Of a DNA stretch of 64,000 nucleotides, positions 44,675-54,341 are shown piece after piece. The notes beneath the pieces were generated by a model. That model was not told the DNA's origin. It made no database searches and saw only the letters and a list, made by a program, of their open reading frames with translations. Position 1 is the first letter of the stretch, and the number at the start of each line of letters is the position of its first letter. The stretch lies in NCBI GenBank assembly GCA_029573725.1, contig JAKQDQ010000178.1:273174-337173 (forward strand), in the 5' to 3' direction. Source of the DNA: Verrucomicrobiota bacterium. Lineage in GTDB: Bacteria > Verrucomicrobiota > Verrucomicrobiia > Limisphaerales > JADLHS01. Made by a program: the position numbers and the translations under genes.

Positions 44675-44770
44675 TGGGCCGGCGCGGTTTGTGGCCGCCC
44701 GCTGACTTTCGGCCGGGGGGACAACGGGCAGTTGCCACCTGGCCGCAAGGCCCGAACATTCCGGGTGATT

Positions 44771-45565
44771 TCAGAAGGGCACTTCCCAGTGCGGTTCGTG
44801 ATCCAGGTTCCAGCGCCGCCGGTTGGCCTCGGTTTTGGCCACCAGATCGGAATTTTTCACCGTCAGCACATGCCCATCGGCAAAGGCGATGTTCGAGCCG
44901 CCGTTGTGCCGTTCCGGCGAGGGGGTGCTGCTGATGGACAGCAGAAACGCAAAAATATTGGTGAAACCGGGCTGGGGAAAGGAATCGGACATCGCAATCA
45001 TGTCGGCCGGCGCCACGACATCAGTCGTCCGCACCGCCGGTCGGGTCTGGCCCGGATTGACCTGTACGCCCAGACCCAGGTACACCGTCCAACTGACGGC
45101 GTCGGCGGAACCGATGCCGAAGCCGTTGTAACCATAACTGACTCCCGCTTTCCGATCGGGGGTGGAGGGGCTGCGATGATAGGCATTGCCGGAAACCCAC
45201 ACGAGCGCCTGTTCGATCGGCCACTCCCCCGTGAAGGTGGGGCAGGTCATCACCTTGAGATTGTTGTTGTAATAAGGGGCGATGAAGTGAAACCAAGTTT
45301 TGGCCACATTCGCATCCACCGTGTAGGGATAGAGCTCCCCGTCCGCGAGGTACATTTGCAGGGCGAATCCCAACTGGCGCAAATTGTTTTTGCACACGGT
45401 ATTTTTGCCTGCGAATTTGGCGCGTTGCAGGGCGGGCAGCAGCAGGGCGGCGAGAACGGCGATGATCGCAATCACCACCAACAGTTCGATGAGTGTAAAT
45501 GCCCCCCGCGCCGCCAGTGGTGGACGCCGCCGGCCGCAACAAGTCACTTCGATTGCAACCAACAT
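44771..45565 (-). CDS. Pseudopilin-like secreted protein (DUF1559-like, verrucomicrobial type)
   Basis: A 264-residue protein with a class III prepilin signal: [32 protein letters not shown]. The body follows the pattern of the very abundant planctomycete and verrucomicrobial pseudopilin-like proteins: [20 protein letters not shown], a cysteine-containing middle, and an '[14 protein letters not shown]' ending. The H-x-G-x-x-N-x-x-F-x-D-G-H motif is diagnostic. Function is unknown; processing by the prepilin peptidase and possible export by the Gsp system are inferred. Several in-frame starts exist, and ATG 45565 is used. Confidence 0.8.
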   Translation of the reverse strand: MLVAIEVTCCGRRRPPLAARGAFTLIELLVVIAIIAVLAALLLPALQRAKFAGKNTVCKNNLRQLGFALQMYLADGELYPYTVDANVAKTWFHFIAPYYNNNLKVMTCPTFTGEWPIEQALVWVSGNAYHRSPSTPDRKAGVSYGYNGFGIGSADAVSWTVYLGLGVQVNPGQTRPAVRTTDVVAPADMIAMSDSFPQPGFTNIFAFLLSISSTPSPERHNGGSNIAFADGHVLTVKNSDLVAKTEANRRRWNLDHEPHWEVPF

Positions 45566-45713
45566 CACTCCGGGTTTCAGATAGCATGCTTCGCACCGGC
45601 TGGCAAAAGCAAATCAGGCATGCAAGCCCGGCCTCAGGCCCGGTGGGTGAGGATGCGTGACGATTGATTCCGGTGCTGCCCCCGTCCAGGCAGGTGGCCC
45701 GCTGCGGTCGGAT

Positions 45714-48700
45714 TTACTTCAGCCGGATCCACTCGGTCCTGGTGCGAAACGTGCGGCCTGTTGCGGTCTCGACCACCGCATAAAATGGATGACGTCCCGC
45801 CCAAAGATTGGTGCCGGCCACTTCGAAGACTGGCGCAGCATTATTGCTCGCCATGCCAATCACCCCGCCAGTTGAGTAAAGCGTGGTGCGGCGCACGGAC
45901 GGGTCGTTTGCGGTGACTTGGATGTGGTAGCAGGCGCTGGCCGGGGCCTGATTCGTCAGGTCAAGCAGGGTGAGGGTGGCGGACAGGGCGGTGTTGCGAA
46001 TCCGCACCGGGACGGTTGCCCGGGTTTGTGTGCGCACGCTCGTCCCCTCGTAGGCAACTGCGGTCAACTCATGATACCCGTCGCTCAAATCGGTGGTGTC
46101 CAACGGAAAAACGCCGCCAAGTTGCAGTGCGCCCGTGCTGACGTAGAGGTGATTGCGCGGTTGCAGGTCGGCGGCATTGGCCAGCAAGGGGCAGGAGACC
46201 GCGGGAGAAACAGCTACGCCGGTGGCGTAACCGGAACCTTTGGAGGCGACCGTGATCCGCGCCGCTTCATAGCCTGGGCGGCGCGCGCGCAGATTGAACA
46301 GGCTTTGGTTGCCGGCGTTTACGTGGAAATCTTCCGCCACCACCCCGTCCCCGCCCTGCAGGGCCTCGTGAGCATTGATTGCGGAATAAAGCTTGTAAGC
46401 AAGGTTGGTGGCACCGGGAGTGCCAGTGTGGTTGGTGACTGACACGCCGACCATTGCTCCATTTGTTTTCGTGAAGGTAAATTGAACCCAGGCACCCGGA
46501 GTGAGTGTCCCGGCCAGGAATGTGCAGGGCAGGACGCCAAAGGCATTACCAGTCAGAAAGGTCGCGCGGCTGGCCCGCAGAAACGTGGTCGGGGTCTGAC
46601 CTGCCAGCGCGACGCTTCCGGCGGTCGTTTGCATCTCCTGATAATGGAAGTTGGTAACGATCGCGTTCCAAATCGTGCCGTTGGTGCTGAATTCGACCCG
46701 GTAGGGCTGCCGCGCGTGATCAATTCGGGCCAGTGTCGTTACGCCCACCGGGACGACGGACAGGTCCGGAAGTGGTGGATTCACCAGCTGCCCGCGGTAG
46801 AACCGATGCGCGTAATTCCGGTAGGCGGCATCCAGGAAATCAAGAGTCCCTCCGGACGGGTTGGTGGCCAGCGCGGTCCAATCAATCCCATTGGTCGAGG
46901 CGAAGAGGGCACTGGGCTGGCCAGGCTGGCTTTCCAGCCGCAGGGGCAGCCCCGCGCCGGCGAGGGGATCAGCAATCCAGAGGGCTGGCGGCTGGTTCGG
47001 CACCGGGCCGCGGACACGATAGAAACGGTGGGGGAAATTGGTATGGTCCGGGTCCTGGAACACAACTGAACCGCTGGTCGCGTTCGTGAAAACCGGCACC
47101 CAGTGCCGTAAATTGGTGGATGCCTGCACCACGTAGTGAAGGGCCGTCGGCGCGGCAATTCGCAACTGGAGCGCGCCACCGGAGCCACCCGGCTCCAATT
47201 TGAGTGTCGGCGGATGGGATTCTGACAGATACGCAACGCGAAAGAACATTTGAGTGGTGCTGAGGCCAAACGGACTCGTCACGTAAAAGGGAAACGATTG
47301 ATGATTTGTGGCCGTTGATTGCAGCTCAATGCGGTCGCCGTGCGCGCCGGCCTGCACGTGGGTGGCGCCGGTGACCTCCCCGGAATTAATCAGTGCCGCC
47401 AAGTTTGAGGCGATCGAAGTCAGGGTGGCATTTGTGGGCACGGCGTAGTTCAGGGAATACCCGTTCAGGCCCAGGTAAAGCTGGTCGTTGGCGCGCGGAA
47501 CGGCATGGGTCAGGGTGCGGAAATACTTGCCGTCAACGAACAGATCAATCTGTTGCAGGGGGCGCTGGGAATCGTGGGAAACAAAATTCAACGCGAGTTC
47601 GATGGTGCCGCTTAGTTCTGCGTTGGCGGGGGGGAAAGACCATGAACCGGAACCGGGCAACGCAAATGGGGCGGCCAAGGGTTCGGCCACGATCAATCCC
47701 AGGTAGGGGGCGCGCAAGCTTTGGTAATAACATTCGGCCAGACTGAAACCGCGGCGCTGATAGAAATAAACCATCGGGTCCGGAAATTTTCGTATGTCGG
47801 CGGATGGTTCCGCGACCGTGCCATAGCTTCCGGTTGCTCCGGCGGCGACAAACGCCAGCAAACTGGTTTGGCTGTTTGGACCGAAGATAATTCCACCGAA
47901 TGAAGTCAGGCTGTCACCAATGGCGCCTGGATTGAACATGCCAGGCGGCAGCGTGAAATTGGCGAGACCCGTGGCGTAGCCCAGCAACCCGCTCAGCCCG
48001 GCCGTGGAGTCGGAATTAATCCGGGAAAATTCCGCGCTGCCCGCCAGGCGGGCATTCAAGATGACATCGTCAAATCGTGAATACCGGATGTTCCGGACCG
48101 GATCGCTGCTTTTGACCAGCAGCACCGGCGCGGCGGGCTGGGTGCCATCCGAGGCCACGCCTTGATCCACCAACGTCTTGGCCTCCTCCAGCGTGTGCGC
48201 CGTCAACATCGTGGTCAAGAATGCCGGCTGGGTGTCGTGGCGGGGTTGGGCGGGCCGGAATTCAGCTTCGCTGCCGGCGTAACTATTCGTGACGCCGCCT
48301 TCTCCCGCGAGCGCTGCTTCACGCAATCCATAAAACAGCGCCGCGGTGGTGGAATTTTCAGTTCCGCCGATGGTGGTGGTCCGAAACGGGATGTCCATGG
48401 ATAAAACGACGTAATCAATTTGATTGGTCAAACCTCGGGTGACCAGGGCATCAAGGAGCGGGACGAGCAGGTGGTTGGTGAAGTCCGTGGCCGTCCAGGC
48501 AGTATTACCGTTGGGCCAGGTTATTCGCACCAGATGCTCTGCGGGCAGCCCGCGCTGTTCGCAGAAGTAATTGGCCAGGAGACAAGAATTGGAACTCGCC
48601 TGGTTGGCCACCACCAACACGTTCAATCCGGAGCCTCCCGCCTGTACGCTGATAGGGCAGCTCAATCCCCACAAAAACCAACAGGCAAACATCGCTGCTT

Positions 48701-48728
48701 TTCGTGATGCTGATGGCACGGGCTTCAC
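45714..48728 (-). CDS. TIGR03790-family secreted protein with ASTN-type modules
   Basis: A 1004-residue exported protein. After a signal peptide ending VQAGG comes the TIGR03790 domain: NVLVVANQASSNSCLLANYF, RGLPAEHLVRI, QIDYVVLSMDIPFRT, and a long conserved block ending YYQSLRAPYLGLIVAEPLAAPFA (about residue 355). The remaining 650 residues hold beta-sandwich repeats, including an 'ASTNLRHWVPVFTN ... HRFYRVRGP' module that also ends other secreted proteins here. The family is uncharacterised. The start is GTG 48728, with an in-frame ATG 12 codons later. It is on the same strand as the PEP-CTERM genes upstream. Confidence 0.82.
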   Translation of the reverse strand: MKPVPSASRKAAMFACWFLWGLSCPISVQAGGSGLNVLVVANQASSNSCLLANYFCEQRGLPAEHLVRITWPNGNTAWTATDFTNHLLVPLLDALVTRGLTNQIDYVVLSMDIPFRTTTIGGTENSTTAALFYGLREAALAGEGGVTNSYAGSEAEFRPAQPRHDTQPAFLTTMLTAHTLEEAKTLVDQGVASDGTQPAAPVLLVKSSDPVRNIRYSRFDDVILNARLAGSAEFSRINSDSTAGLSGLLGYATGLANFTLPPGMFNPGAIGDSLTSFGGIIFGPNSQTSLLAFVAAGATGSYGTVAEPSADIRKFPDPMVYFYQRRGFSLAECYYQSLRAPYLGLIVAEPLAAPFALPGSGSWSFPPANAELSGTIELALNFVSHDSQRPLQQIDLFVDGKYFRTLTHAVPRANDQLYLGLNGYSLNYAVPTNATLTSIASNLAALINSGEVTGATHVQAGAHGDRIELQSTATNHQSFPFYVTSPFGLSTTQMFFRVAYLSESHPPTLKLEPGGSGGALQLRIAAPTALHYVVQASTNLRHWVPVFTNATSGSVVFQDPDHTNFPHRFYRVRGPVPNQPPALWIADPLAGAGLPLRLESQPGQPSALFASTNGIDWTALATNPSGGTLDFLDAAYRNYAHRFYRGQLVNPPLPDLSVVPVGVTTLARIDHARQPYRVEFSTNGTIWNAIVTNFHYQEMQTTAGSVALAGQTPTTFLRASRATFLTGNAFGVLPCTFLAGTLTPGAWVQFTFTKTNGAMVGVSVTNHTGTPGATNLAYKLYSAINAHEALQGGDGVVAEDFHVNAGNQSLFNLRARRPGYEAARITVASKGSGYATGVAVSPAVSCPLLANAADLQPRNHLYVSTGALQLGGVFPLDTTDLSDGYHELTAVAYEGTSVRTQTRATVPVRIRNTALSATLTLLDLTNQAPASACYHIQVTANDPSVRRTTLYSTGGVIGMASNNAAPVFEVAGTNLWAGRHPFYAVVETATGRTFRTRTEWIRLK

Positions 48729-48781
48729 AACAAACGGCAGGTGGGATATGGCGTTGGTCCTGTCGCGATTATGTTAATAGC

Positions 48782-48811
48782 AAAAAAAGCCGACCCGTGA
48801 GGGCCGGCTTT
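48782..48811 (-). terminator. Intrinsic terminator of the first PEP-CTERM gene
   Basis: Read on the minus strand, AAAGCCGGCCC pairs with GGGTCGGCTTT over 11 bp (one G-T wobble) around the loop TCAC, followed by a run of T. It lies 22 bases after the stop codon at 48834. This is a textbook Rho-independent terminator and separates the PEP-CTERM gene from the TIGR03790 gene. Confidence 0.9.
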
Positions 48812-48833
48812 GAAAGGCTGCCGAACTGGCTAA

Positions 48834-49670
48834 TCAGTCGGATTGTCGCCGCTGCGAAACCGCCAAGGCCGCCACTCCGAGCAGGATCAGCGCCGCCGTA
48901 GTGGGCTCGGGGATCACCGGTGAAATCAACGTCTTGTCCTTCAGGATTTCCAAACTTTCACCCGCTTGCAGCACGTGATCCCATTGGAACGACCAGGTGA
49001 CGTCTCCCGTGAGCGGCCCCCCATTGTCATTCAGGTTGTAACCCGGGATGCTTAAAAGCTTGTCCAAGGTGCCTCCCGTCCCGGCGAAACCAGCTTCCAA
49101 ATGCGAGGATGAAGGGGAGATGATGCCTTCCTGAATCCCAAACGAAAGTTCGGTTTGTTTGACGCTGTCACTTCCCAAGAATACCACGGTGTCATCGCCC
49201 GAAGTGCCGGACAAATTAAAGTCCGAATACTGGAAGAAGTGAAAATTCAGGGGGCTGTCACTGACATTTTGCACGGAAATCGTTTCTTGAATGTCGGCAC
49301 TGTCCTGCCCGGAACTGGTCAACACGTAGGTGACGGTGAGGGAGACCTGCGCGTTTGCGTAGTTCAACGCCAGGATGTTGGCCGCACTGCCCAACAAGGT
49401 TGAAGTGCTAATGGCATTGATGGGCGCAGCGTAGTCGGTATCACCGATTCGATAATAGAACCATTGCTTCTTCAAGTGCTCCTGCCCGCCGACAACCCAC
49501 GAATACATGCCGGCACCGGAGTCGGCGTCAATCAGAGCTGTGGAGGCCCCATCCGTGAGAGTATAGTTGGACGTGGCGTGCGTTTCAGCAGTCAAAACCA
49601 AGGATGTCGCCACCAAGATCGCTGGCAGCAGACGCGCCCCGGTTAATGAAGTGGAGAGTTTAAGTTGCAT
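48834..49670 (-). CDS. PEP-CTERM sorting domain protein (paralogue A)
   Basis: A 278-residue exported protein. A signal peptide (ending AETHA) and a beta-rich body (NYTLTDGASTALIDADSGAG, WFYYRIGDTDYAAPI, NFHFFQYSDFNLSGTSGDD) end in the PEP-CTERM anchor: VIPEPTTAALILLGVAALAV followed by a basic RR tail. Exosortase would cleave near PEP and hand the protein to the surface or exopolysaccharide matrix. The body is clearly paralogous to the product at 49740-50579. A strong terminator follows. The function of the body domain is unknown. Confidence 0.85.
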   Translation of the reverse strand: MQLKLSTSLTGARLLPAILVATSLVLTAETHATSNYTLTDGASTALIDADSGAGMYSWVVGGQEHLKKQWFYYRIGDTDYAAPINAISTSTLLGSAANILALNYANAQVSLTVTYVLTSSGQDSADIQETISVQNVSDSPLNFHFFQYSDFNLSGTSGDDTVVFLGSDSVKQTELSFGIQEGIISPSSSHLEAGFAGTGGTLDKLLSIPGYNLNDNGGPLTGDVTWSFQWDHVLQAGESLEILKDKTLISPVIPEPTTAALILLGVAALAVSQRRQSD

Positions 49671-49739
49671 ATAATTTCGTTGAAACAGGTTGATGGTCTT
49701 TGTCTTCTGGTTTCCGTTAATCCGTTCTGAGTCCGGTTC

Positions 49740-50579
49740 TTAAATTGCGTTGCCTCTCCAGCGGCGCCCCAGCAATACCGCCATTCCCAGGAGAATCAGT
49801 GAACCTGAGGCAGGCTCTGGAACGATGCTGAACAGCTGGCTGATAACCAAGCTGTCACCGTTCTCGCCGGCCGCGGCCAGGGTCACGTCCCATTGAAAAC
49901 TGAAGGTGGCATTCCCCGACGCCGTGGCGCTGTCGCCAAGAATCGTCGGGCTGCCATCCTGGAGGCTGCTCAGAGTTGAATTAAACAGAGTGGCGTCGAA
50001 ATGGCTCACCGGCGCCGTGCTGGCGTTGACCGTCGCGATCACCGTGCTCGCCCCATCAGTCTGGGACACTTTGTATGGCTGACCCAGATTATCGAAACTG
50101 AACTGCGCCGTTTGTCCTCCCGGCGCACCCAGAAGATCGAAGTCCGAATACTGGAAAAGATGGAAATCCAGCGGCGAGTCGGAAAGGTTCTTTACGGTAA
50201 TGCTCTGGCTCAATCCGGATTTGCCTGAACCCGCAGAACTTCCGGTGAGCTGGTACACCGTGCGCACGCTGAACAACGCGTTGCCGTAGGTGACATCCAA
50301 GAGACTCAACGCATTGGGAATCTGTGTGATCGACGCCACCGGAGTGCCGGAAATACCCAATAATGAAGATTCCGCCCCGGAACCGATTCGATAGAATAAA
50401 CCCTGATAATTCAATGAGTTAACCCCATCAACAGTCCAGTTGACCAGCCCGACATCCGCACTGGTAACATTAATGTCCAAGGAGGAATTCCGGTGATTTA
50501 ACGTGTAATCGCTTGCGTTGAGTTGCGAGCATGTGAATCCGACCATCAACGCACCTGCAAAAAAATGGGCGCAGCGCAT
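49740..50579 (-). CDS. PEP-CTERM sorting domain protein (paralogue B)
   Basis: A 279-residue exported protein. ATG 50579 gives a standard signal peptide (MRCAHFFAGALMVGFTCSQL, ending NASDY); the longer open frame upstream has no signal character. The body matches paralogue A in order: DYTLNHRNSSLDINVTSADV, LFYRIGSGAESSLLG, FHLFQYSDFDLLGAPGG, ATFSFQWDV. The C-terminus VPEPASGSLILLGMAVLLG plus RRWRGN is a PEP-CTERM anchor. The genes lie 69 bases apart on one strand, consistent with tandem duplication followed by divergence. Confidence 0.84.
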   Translation of the reverse strand: MRCAHFFAGALMVGFTCSQLNASDYTLNHRNSSLDINVTSADVGLVNWTVDGVNSLNYQGLFYRIGSGAESSLLGISGTPVASITQIPNALSLLDVTYGNALFSVRTVYQLTGSSAGSGKSGLSQSITVKNLSDSPLDFHLFQYSDFDLLGAPGGQTAQFSFDNLGQPYKVSQTDGASTVIATVNASTAPVSHFDATLFNSTLSSLQDGSPTILGDSATASGNATFSFQWDVTLAAAGENGDSLVISQLFSIVPEPASGSLILLGMAVLLGRRWRGNAI

Positions 50580-51052
50580 AATTCTTAGGTTATTTCTTGT
50601 TTCTTCTGAGTCCGCGTTCTGGATTATTCCTAGTTTGGCAGTACACCACCAACAACTTCTCTCTTGGTTGTGCGTTGATTTAACCAGAGATAAGTGTGAA
50701 GTCAAGAATTTTTACACTCCCGCCCATATTTTTGACAGGAACAACACAACATCCTGTCTCTGAACGAGTTCAGTGGCTATTTTGATAATCCGCAAGGGTG
50801 TCGCTCCTTGTTGACGACGGGCTTGCGAGTCCTTTTGGTCATCTCCGAGCATCCGTCTGCCGGAAGACCGGTGGCCGGCGGCAAAGGAGCATGGGTTACC
50901 TTGCAGACGTTCCTATATTGTGCGCCAGGATCCGCCAACGGCTTTTTGATTTTCAATCGTGCCACAACACTTTATTTTCACCGTTCCGAGACAGCGCTGC
51001 TCGGAAGTGGCAAAGGATAATAGCAGGCCGTTTGTTCGATTTGAGCTCTGAG
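50580..51052. other. AT-rich intergenic region between PEP-CTERM gene and purL
   Basis: The 473 bases between the divergent starts contain no supported gene. The first 180 bases (50580-50760) are markedly AT-richer than the rest of the window and probably hold the promoter of the PEP-CTERM gene. The remainder looks like ordinary leader sequence of purL. No purine-type riboswitch fold is recognisable. Confidence 0.5.
50677..50705 (-). promoter_or_regulatory. Candidate promoter of PEP-CTERM paralogue B
   Basis: On the minus strand TTGACT (50700-50705) and TAAATC (50677-50682) are separated by 17 bases, about 100 bases upstream of the ATG. The -10 matches only three of six consensus bases, so this is a suggestion supported mainly by the AT-rich context. 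Confidence 0.3.
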
Positions 51053-53515
51053 ATGACTGAACCCGCCATCACCCCCGAGTTGGTTGCCCAGCACAACCTT
51101 ACCCCGGAAGAATACGCCCATGCCCGGGAAATCTTGGGCCGCGTACCGACCTACACCGAGCTCGGCATCTTTTCCGTGATGTGGAGCGAGCATTGCAGCT
51201 ACAAAAACACCCGGCCGCTGCTCAAAACCTTCCCCACCAAATCGCCCCGGATTCTTGTCGGTGCGGGTGAGGAGAACGCGGGCATCATTGATATCGGTGA
51301 CGGCCTCGCCATCGCGTTCAAGATTGAGTCGCACAACCATCCGAGCGCCGTCGAGCCGTTTCAGGGCGCGGCCACCGGCGTCGGCGGCATCATCCGCGAC
51401 ATCTTCACGATGGGCGCCCGACCGGTCTGTGCGGCGAACTCGCTGCGCTTCGGCCCGATCACCAACGATCTGCCACCCCGTTCCGGGTTTCCCTCCGCAG
51501 ACACAAATCCGGGTGAGGAGGGCCAGCCCTCCGCCGCCGAAGCCGCAAGCATCGCCACCAACCGCCGCCTCTTCGCCGGCGTGGTGAGCGGCATCGCGCA
51601 TTACGGGAATTGCTTCGGCATTCCGACCCTCGCCGGCGAGGTTTATTTCGACAAAACCTACGCGGGCAATCCGCTCGTGAACGCGTTTTGTCTCGGCGTG
51701 CTGCGGCATGAACAGATCACGCGCGGCGCGGCCAGGGGCGTGGGCAATCCCGTGTTTTACGTCGGCCCGGCCACGGGGCGCGACGGTCTCGCGGGTGCGG
51801 CGTTTGCCTCGCAGGATTTGACCGAGGCATCCGCCGAACAACAGCGCGGCGCGGTGCAGGTGGGCGATCCGTTCATGGAAAAACTGGTGTGCGAAGCGTG
51901 CCTCGAACTGCTCGCCACCGGCGCGGTTGCCGGGATGCAGGACATGGGCGCTGCCGGCCTCACTTGTTCCACGTGTGAAACCGCGGCCCGCGCCGGCACG
52001 GGCATCGAAATCGAACTGGACCGGGTGCCGCAACGCGCGCCGAACATGACCAGTTACGAAATGATGCTCTCGGAATCACAAGAGCGCATGCTCATTGTGA
52101 TTCATAAAGGCCGCGAAGCGGAGGTGAAGCAGATTTTTGACAAATGGGACCTGCCTTGGGCGGAGATCGGCGTGGTTACGGACACCGGTCGCATGGTGGT
52201 CAAACACGGTGGCCGGGTGGTGGCGGATATTCCGGCCAAAAAAATTGCGGACGAATCGCCGGTTTATCATCGCGAAGCCATTGAACCGGCTTACATCAAG
52301 GAAGTGCGGGCGTTTCGACTTGACGGCATCGCCGACACGACCGTGCCCGCCGATGTTTTGAAAAAGCTGCTGGCCTGGCCGAACATCGCTTCCAAGAACT
52401 GGGTGTACCGCCAGTACGATCATCAAGTGCGCGCCGGCTCGGTCGTCCTGCCCGGCAGCGATGCCGCAGTCCTCCGCATCAAGTCCGATTCCTTGCCGGT
52501 AATGAGCCCGGAACTCGCGGCCAAAGTCGGCACCGCAAAGGTTGCCGAGAAACTCATTGCTCTGACCGTGGATGGCAACGGCGGTTATGTTTTTCTCGAT
52601 CCGTATGAAGGCGCAAAAACCGCCGTGGCCGAGGCCTGTCGCAACCTCGCCTGTTCCGGCGCAGCGCCGCTCGGTGCGACCGACAATCTCAACATGCCGA
52701 GTCCGCTGAAGCCGGAACTGTTCTGGCAGATCAAGGAATCCGTGCGCGGCCTGGCCGACGGTTGCAGAGCATTCAACGCGCCCGTCACCGGCGGCAATTG
52801 CTCGCTGTACAACCAAAACCCCGCCGGGCCGATTGACCCAACACCCACAATTTCCGTCGTGGGCCTCATCGAGAAGGCCGAGCACGTCACCACGCAATGG
52901 TTCAAGGACGAAGGCGACGCCATCATCCTGCTTGGCGACGCGGTGGAAGCCACGCCCATGCAGGGCCTCGGCGGGAGCGCGTATCTGCAAGTCGTCCACG
53001 GCAAGAAGGCCGGTTCGCCGCCGCGTTGCGATCTCGAAGTCGCAAAGACGCTGCACACCACACTGCTTGGCCTGATTCAGTCCGGCCTGGTGAAGAGTGC
53101 GCACGATTGCAGCGAAGGCGGCCTGGCCGTCGCGCTCGCGGAAAGCTGCATCAGCGAACTCACCGCTCGCAATACACCGCGATTGATTGGCGCGACGGTG
53201 GATTTGAGCAACCCCCCCACCCCGTCCCCCTCCCCTTCCGAAGGGGAGAGGGTGGCCGACAGGCCGGGTGAGGGGAATGTTCGTTTGGATGCCCTGCTCT
53301 TCGGCGAAACGCAATCGCGCGTTGTCATCAGTTGCAAGGCGCTCGATGCCGTGAAGGTCGTCGAACGCGCCAAGCTCATGGGCGTGCCCGCCGTGCAGAT
53401 CGGCAAAGTTGGCGGCGACAAGCTGACGGTGAAAACCGCCAGCGGTGAATTCTCCACCCCGCTTGCCGAACTGCACGACGCGTGGTGGAACAGCATCGCC
53501 CGCGCGATGAGCTAA
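51053..53515 (+). CDS. purL: Phosphoribosylformylglycinamidine synthase subunit PurL
   Basis: An 820-residue enzyme of purine synthesis that converts FGAR to FGAM with ammonia supplied by PurQ. Diagnostic blocks include [96 protein letters not shown] and [15 protein letters not shown]. It is 60-80 residues longer than most small-type PurL because of two insertions, a Pro/Gly-rich loop after ITNDL (about residues 141-168) and a repeat-encoded [19 protein letters not shown] near residue 720. ATG 51053 begins the family N-terminus; the frame is open farther upstream. purQ and purS are not in the window. Confidence 0.95.
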   Translation: MTEPAITPELVAQHNLTPEEYAHAREILGRVPTYTELGIFSVMWSEHCSYKNTRPLLKTFPTKSPRILVGAGEENAGIIDIGDGLAIAFKIESHNHPSAVEPFQGAATGVGGIIRDIFTMGARPVCAANSLRFGPITNDLPPRSGFPSADTNPGEEGQPSAAEAASIATNRRLFAGVVSGIAHYGNCFGIPTLAGEVYFDKTYAGNPLVNAFCLGVLRHEQITRGAARGVGNPVFYVGPATGRDGLAGAAFASQDLTEASAEQQRGAVQVGDPFMEKLVCEACLELLATGAVAGMQDMGAAGLTCSTCETAARAGTGIEIELDRVPQRAPNMTSYEMMLSESQERMLIVIHKGREAEVKQIFDKWDLPWAEIGVVTDTGRMVVKHGGRVVADIPAKKIADESPVYHREAIEPAYIKEVRAFRLDGIADTTVPADVLKKLLAWPNIASKNWVYRQYDHQVRAGSVVLPGSDAAVLRIKSDSLPVMSPELAAKVGTAKVAEKLIALTVDGNGGYVFLDPYEGAKTAVAEACRNLACSGAAPLGATDNLNMPSPLKPELFWQIKESVRGLADGCRAFNAPVTGGNCSLYNQNPAGPIDPTPTISVVGLIEKAEHVTTQWFKDEGDAIILLGDAVEATPMQGLGGSAYLQVVHGKKAGSPPRCDLEVAKTLHTTLLGLIQSGLVKSAHDCSEGGLAVALAESCISELTARNTPRLIGATVDLSNPPTPSPSPSEGERVADRPGEGNVRLDALLFGETQSRVVISCKALDAVKVVERAKLMGVPAVQIGKVGGDKLTVKTASGEFSTPLAELHDAWWNSIARAMS
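53212..53275. repeat. Hairpin repeat element inserted in purL
   Basis: A C-run half (CCCCCCACCCC) and G-run half (GGGTGAGGGG) enclose two smaller hairpins: TCCCCTTC/GAAGGGGA and GGCC-GACA-GGCC. The whole element can fold as a branched structure. Translated in the purL frame it gives [20 protein letters not shown], a peptide I recognise as recurring in unrelated GC-rich bacterial proteins, where palindromic elements land in coding sequence. It adds about 20 residues without breaking the frame. Confidence 0.7.
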
Positions 53516-53517
53516 CA

Positions 53518-54118
53518 ATGTCACCCGTCACCCATCTCGTCGGAAGCTGGGTAGTTGCGGTGGCAATGACAAATAATCCGAGAAATCGCAAGTTGGTAAC
53601 GTGGGCCGAGTTTTGCCGGATGCCGACGGGCTGGGCGCGGTGGTTGATGTGCTCGCCGCTCTGGTTTCCGGGAAGGAATGCACCTTTCATTACTACCAGC
53701 AGTATCATCACCTGTTGCTGCATGGCTGGCCGGCCGCGATTGCGGTTTCGGTCGGGCTCGCGCTGTTTGCCCGACAGCGCCGGCGCGTGTTGCTGTTGGG
53801 GCTGGTGACCTTCCACCTGCACCTGCTGGGGATTTGATCGGCGCCCGCGGGCCCACCATTGGGGACTTGTGGCCCATATGCTACTCCGAGCCGTTGTTTC
53901 GTCATCCCATCTGGTTTTGGAAAGGCCAGTGGCGGCTGGACGGCTGGCAGAATCAATTCATTTTTCTGACGGTATTCTTCGTGGCCATCTGGCTGACCTT
54001 AAAGCGCGGCCACTCCTTTGTGGAGGTGGTCAGTCCGCGCGCCGATCAGATTTTCGTCAGCGTACTCAAACGAGGGCGTGATCGCCTGTTCCCGGTTCGG
54101 GGGTCACGTGCGGAATAA
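53518..54118 (+). pseudogene. YdjM-like membrane 'metal-dependent hydrolase', two frameshifts
   Basis: Three consecutive frames read one protein: MSPVTHLVGSWVVAVAMTNN ... KLVTWA, then VLPDADGLGAVVDVLAAL ... YHHLLLHGWPAAIAVSV ... LVTFHLHLLG, then DLIGARGPTIGDLWPICYSE ... FIFLTVFFVAIWLTLK. The PDADGLG and H-x-x-x-H patterns with several transmembrane segments fit the YdjM/DUF457 inner-membrane family. Frame changes occur near 53607 and near 53830. Each is repaired by adding one G to a short G run, so sequencing error is possible as well as gene decay. It starts 2 bases after purL. Confidence 0.7.
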
Positions 54119-54183
54119 CCCGCGCGATGCGTTTGCCGGCGCGCCCCGAGAGGAACCAACTCGGCCCCATGCCGCCTCATTTC

Positions 54184-54266
54184 CTCCCGTCGGGGGAGTT
54201 TTTGTGTTGCGCAATCAACTTCTCCCGCTTCGGCACGTATTTCGAGCAGAAGTGCCCAGCCACCGC
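54184..54266 (-). pseudogene. Fragment of an octaheme-cytochrome gene 3' region
   Basis: The minus-strand translation HFCSKYVPKREKLIAQHKNS matches HFYSKYVPELQELIEKHQNS in the intact octaheme cytochrome gene. The DNA at 54193-54262 and 57543-57612 is similar base for base over about 70 positions, including a shared CGGCACGTATTTCGAG-like run. No start, no heme motif and no continuation is found, so this is a relic of a second, diverged copy or a short duplicated segment. Confidence 0.6.
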
Positions 54267-54341
54267 ACGGGGCTTGTACGGACTGGCGGAATCTGCCTGG
54301 ATCGGACGGTGCCTCCCAAAAGATGTACAGCGCATCCAGGA

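Noticed and set aside
50706..51052. Purine or other riboswitch in the purL leader
   Set aside because: No recognisable aptamer core such as the paired loops of the purine family could be identified.
53518..54118. Programmed frameshifting in the ydjM-like gene
   Set aside because: No slippery heptamer or downstream structure is evident at either site, and both changes are repaired by one added G, which fits decay or sequencing error better.
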